From Chitinophagaceae bacterium (GTDB lineage: Bacteria > Bacteroidota > Bacteroidia > Chitinophagales > Chitinophagaceae), in the NCBI GenBank assembly GCA_947447465.1, contig CANFKE010000009.1:34564-98563 (forward strand): DNA of 64,000 nt, given 5' to 3'. Below the pieces are notes generated by a model, which had not been told where the DNA came from, ran no database searches, and saw nothing but the letters and a program-made list of their open reading frames with translations. The position numbers were made by a program, and so were the translations under genes. Every line of letters starts with the position of its first letter. Position 1 is the first letter of the stretch. Positions 63,937 to 64,000 of the stretch are shown here, piece by piece.

Positions 63937-64000
63937 ATGTTTGTAATAGTAACTATAGCGGGTCAGCAATTTAAGGTAAAGCAGAATGACGAATTGTTTG
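63937..64000 (+). CDS. rplU: 50S ribosomal protein L21, 3'-truncated by window edge
   Basis: The first 21 codons of a protein matching the N-terminus of L21: MFVIVTIAGQQFKVKQNDEL, with the family pattern of a beta strand then G-x-Q-(F/Y)-K-V. Expected to be followed by rpmA (L27) outside the window. The promoter at 63885-63915 supports the start. Confidence 0.87.
   Translation, partial: MFVIVTIAGQQFKVKQNDELF

Overview
The window looks like chromosomal DNA of a Bacteroidota bacterium, most likely Chitinophagaceae or a close relative (family placement is inference). The evidence is a SusC/SusD pair, four large secreted proteins with type IX secretion (T9SS) C-terminal sorting domains, a Bacteroidota PUR-domain protein, and promoters of the Bacteroidota type (TTTG or TTG, about 19-21 bp, TAnnTTTG). 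Shine-Dalgarno sequences are mostly absent. Both edges cut genes: a photolyase at the left and ribosomal protein L21 (rplU) at the right.

Layout. 1-4.7 kb: class I photolyase, then a convergent NHL/Ig-repeat T9SS cargo gene. 4.9-8.8 kb: a small phage-like island. A LexA/CI-type repressor faces a leftward operon coding for a MuB-like ATPase, a DnaA domain IV-like protein, an unknown protein, Mu Gam, a small basic protein and a DUF4406 protein. No MuA transposase, integrase or structural gene is present. 8.9-17.2 kb: a kelch-type T9SS protein, a glutathione-peroxidase-fold protein lacking the usual catalytic Cys, and a susC-susD-lipoprotein operon with codon use typical of very high expression. 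17.3-24.4 kb: a nitrilase-family omega-amidase, a small secreted protein, and a four-gene translationally coupled cassette (polyprenyl-phosphate-type glycosyltransferase, WecD-like acyltransferase, RffA/WecE aminotransferase, polytopic membrane protein) that should make and transfer a 4-amino-4,6-dideoxyhexose. 24.5-26.2 kb: purH and tRNA-Leu(UAG).

26.2-27.2 kb is a gene-free stretch holding a 49-bp near-perfect palindrome and two ~130-bp direct repeats that flank a stem-loop-rich core. 27.2-30.9 kb: a LytS-type kinase and LytTR regulator, followed by two 15-bp direct repeats at 21-bp period (a probable LytTR operator) in front of a lipoprotein gene. 31.0-34.7 kb: cysS and an MsbA-like ABC exporter. 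34.8-45.3 kb: two tandem giant T9SS proteins (2167 and 1264 aa) built from Ig-like repeats. 45.4-54.9 kb: polA, a secreted zincin-like peptidase, a PUR-domain protein, trigger factor, a DUF1801 protein, a ComM/YifB ATPase, an orphan antitoxin-like protein and a GNAT acetyltransferase. 55.2-64.0 kb: a helically phased GTGG repeat tract, a GH-A clan glycosidase lipoprotein, a BatD-domain protein, TerC, two small proteins, an NHL-repeat T9SS protein, a GH3-type adenylating enzyme and the start of rplU.

Taken together this is housekeeping DNA (purH, cysS, polA, tig, rplU) interleaved with surface-protein and envelope functions. The least ordinary parts are the transposase-less Mu-like module, the repeat island after tRNA-Leu, the LytTR operator and the phased repeat tract.
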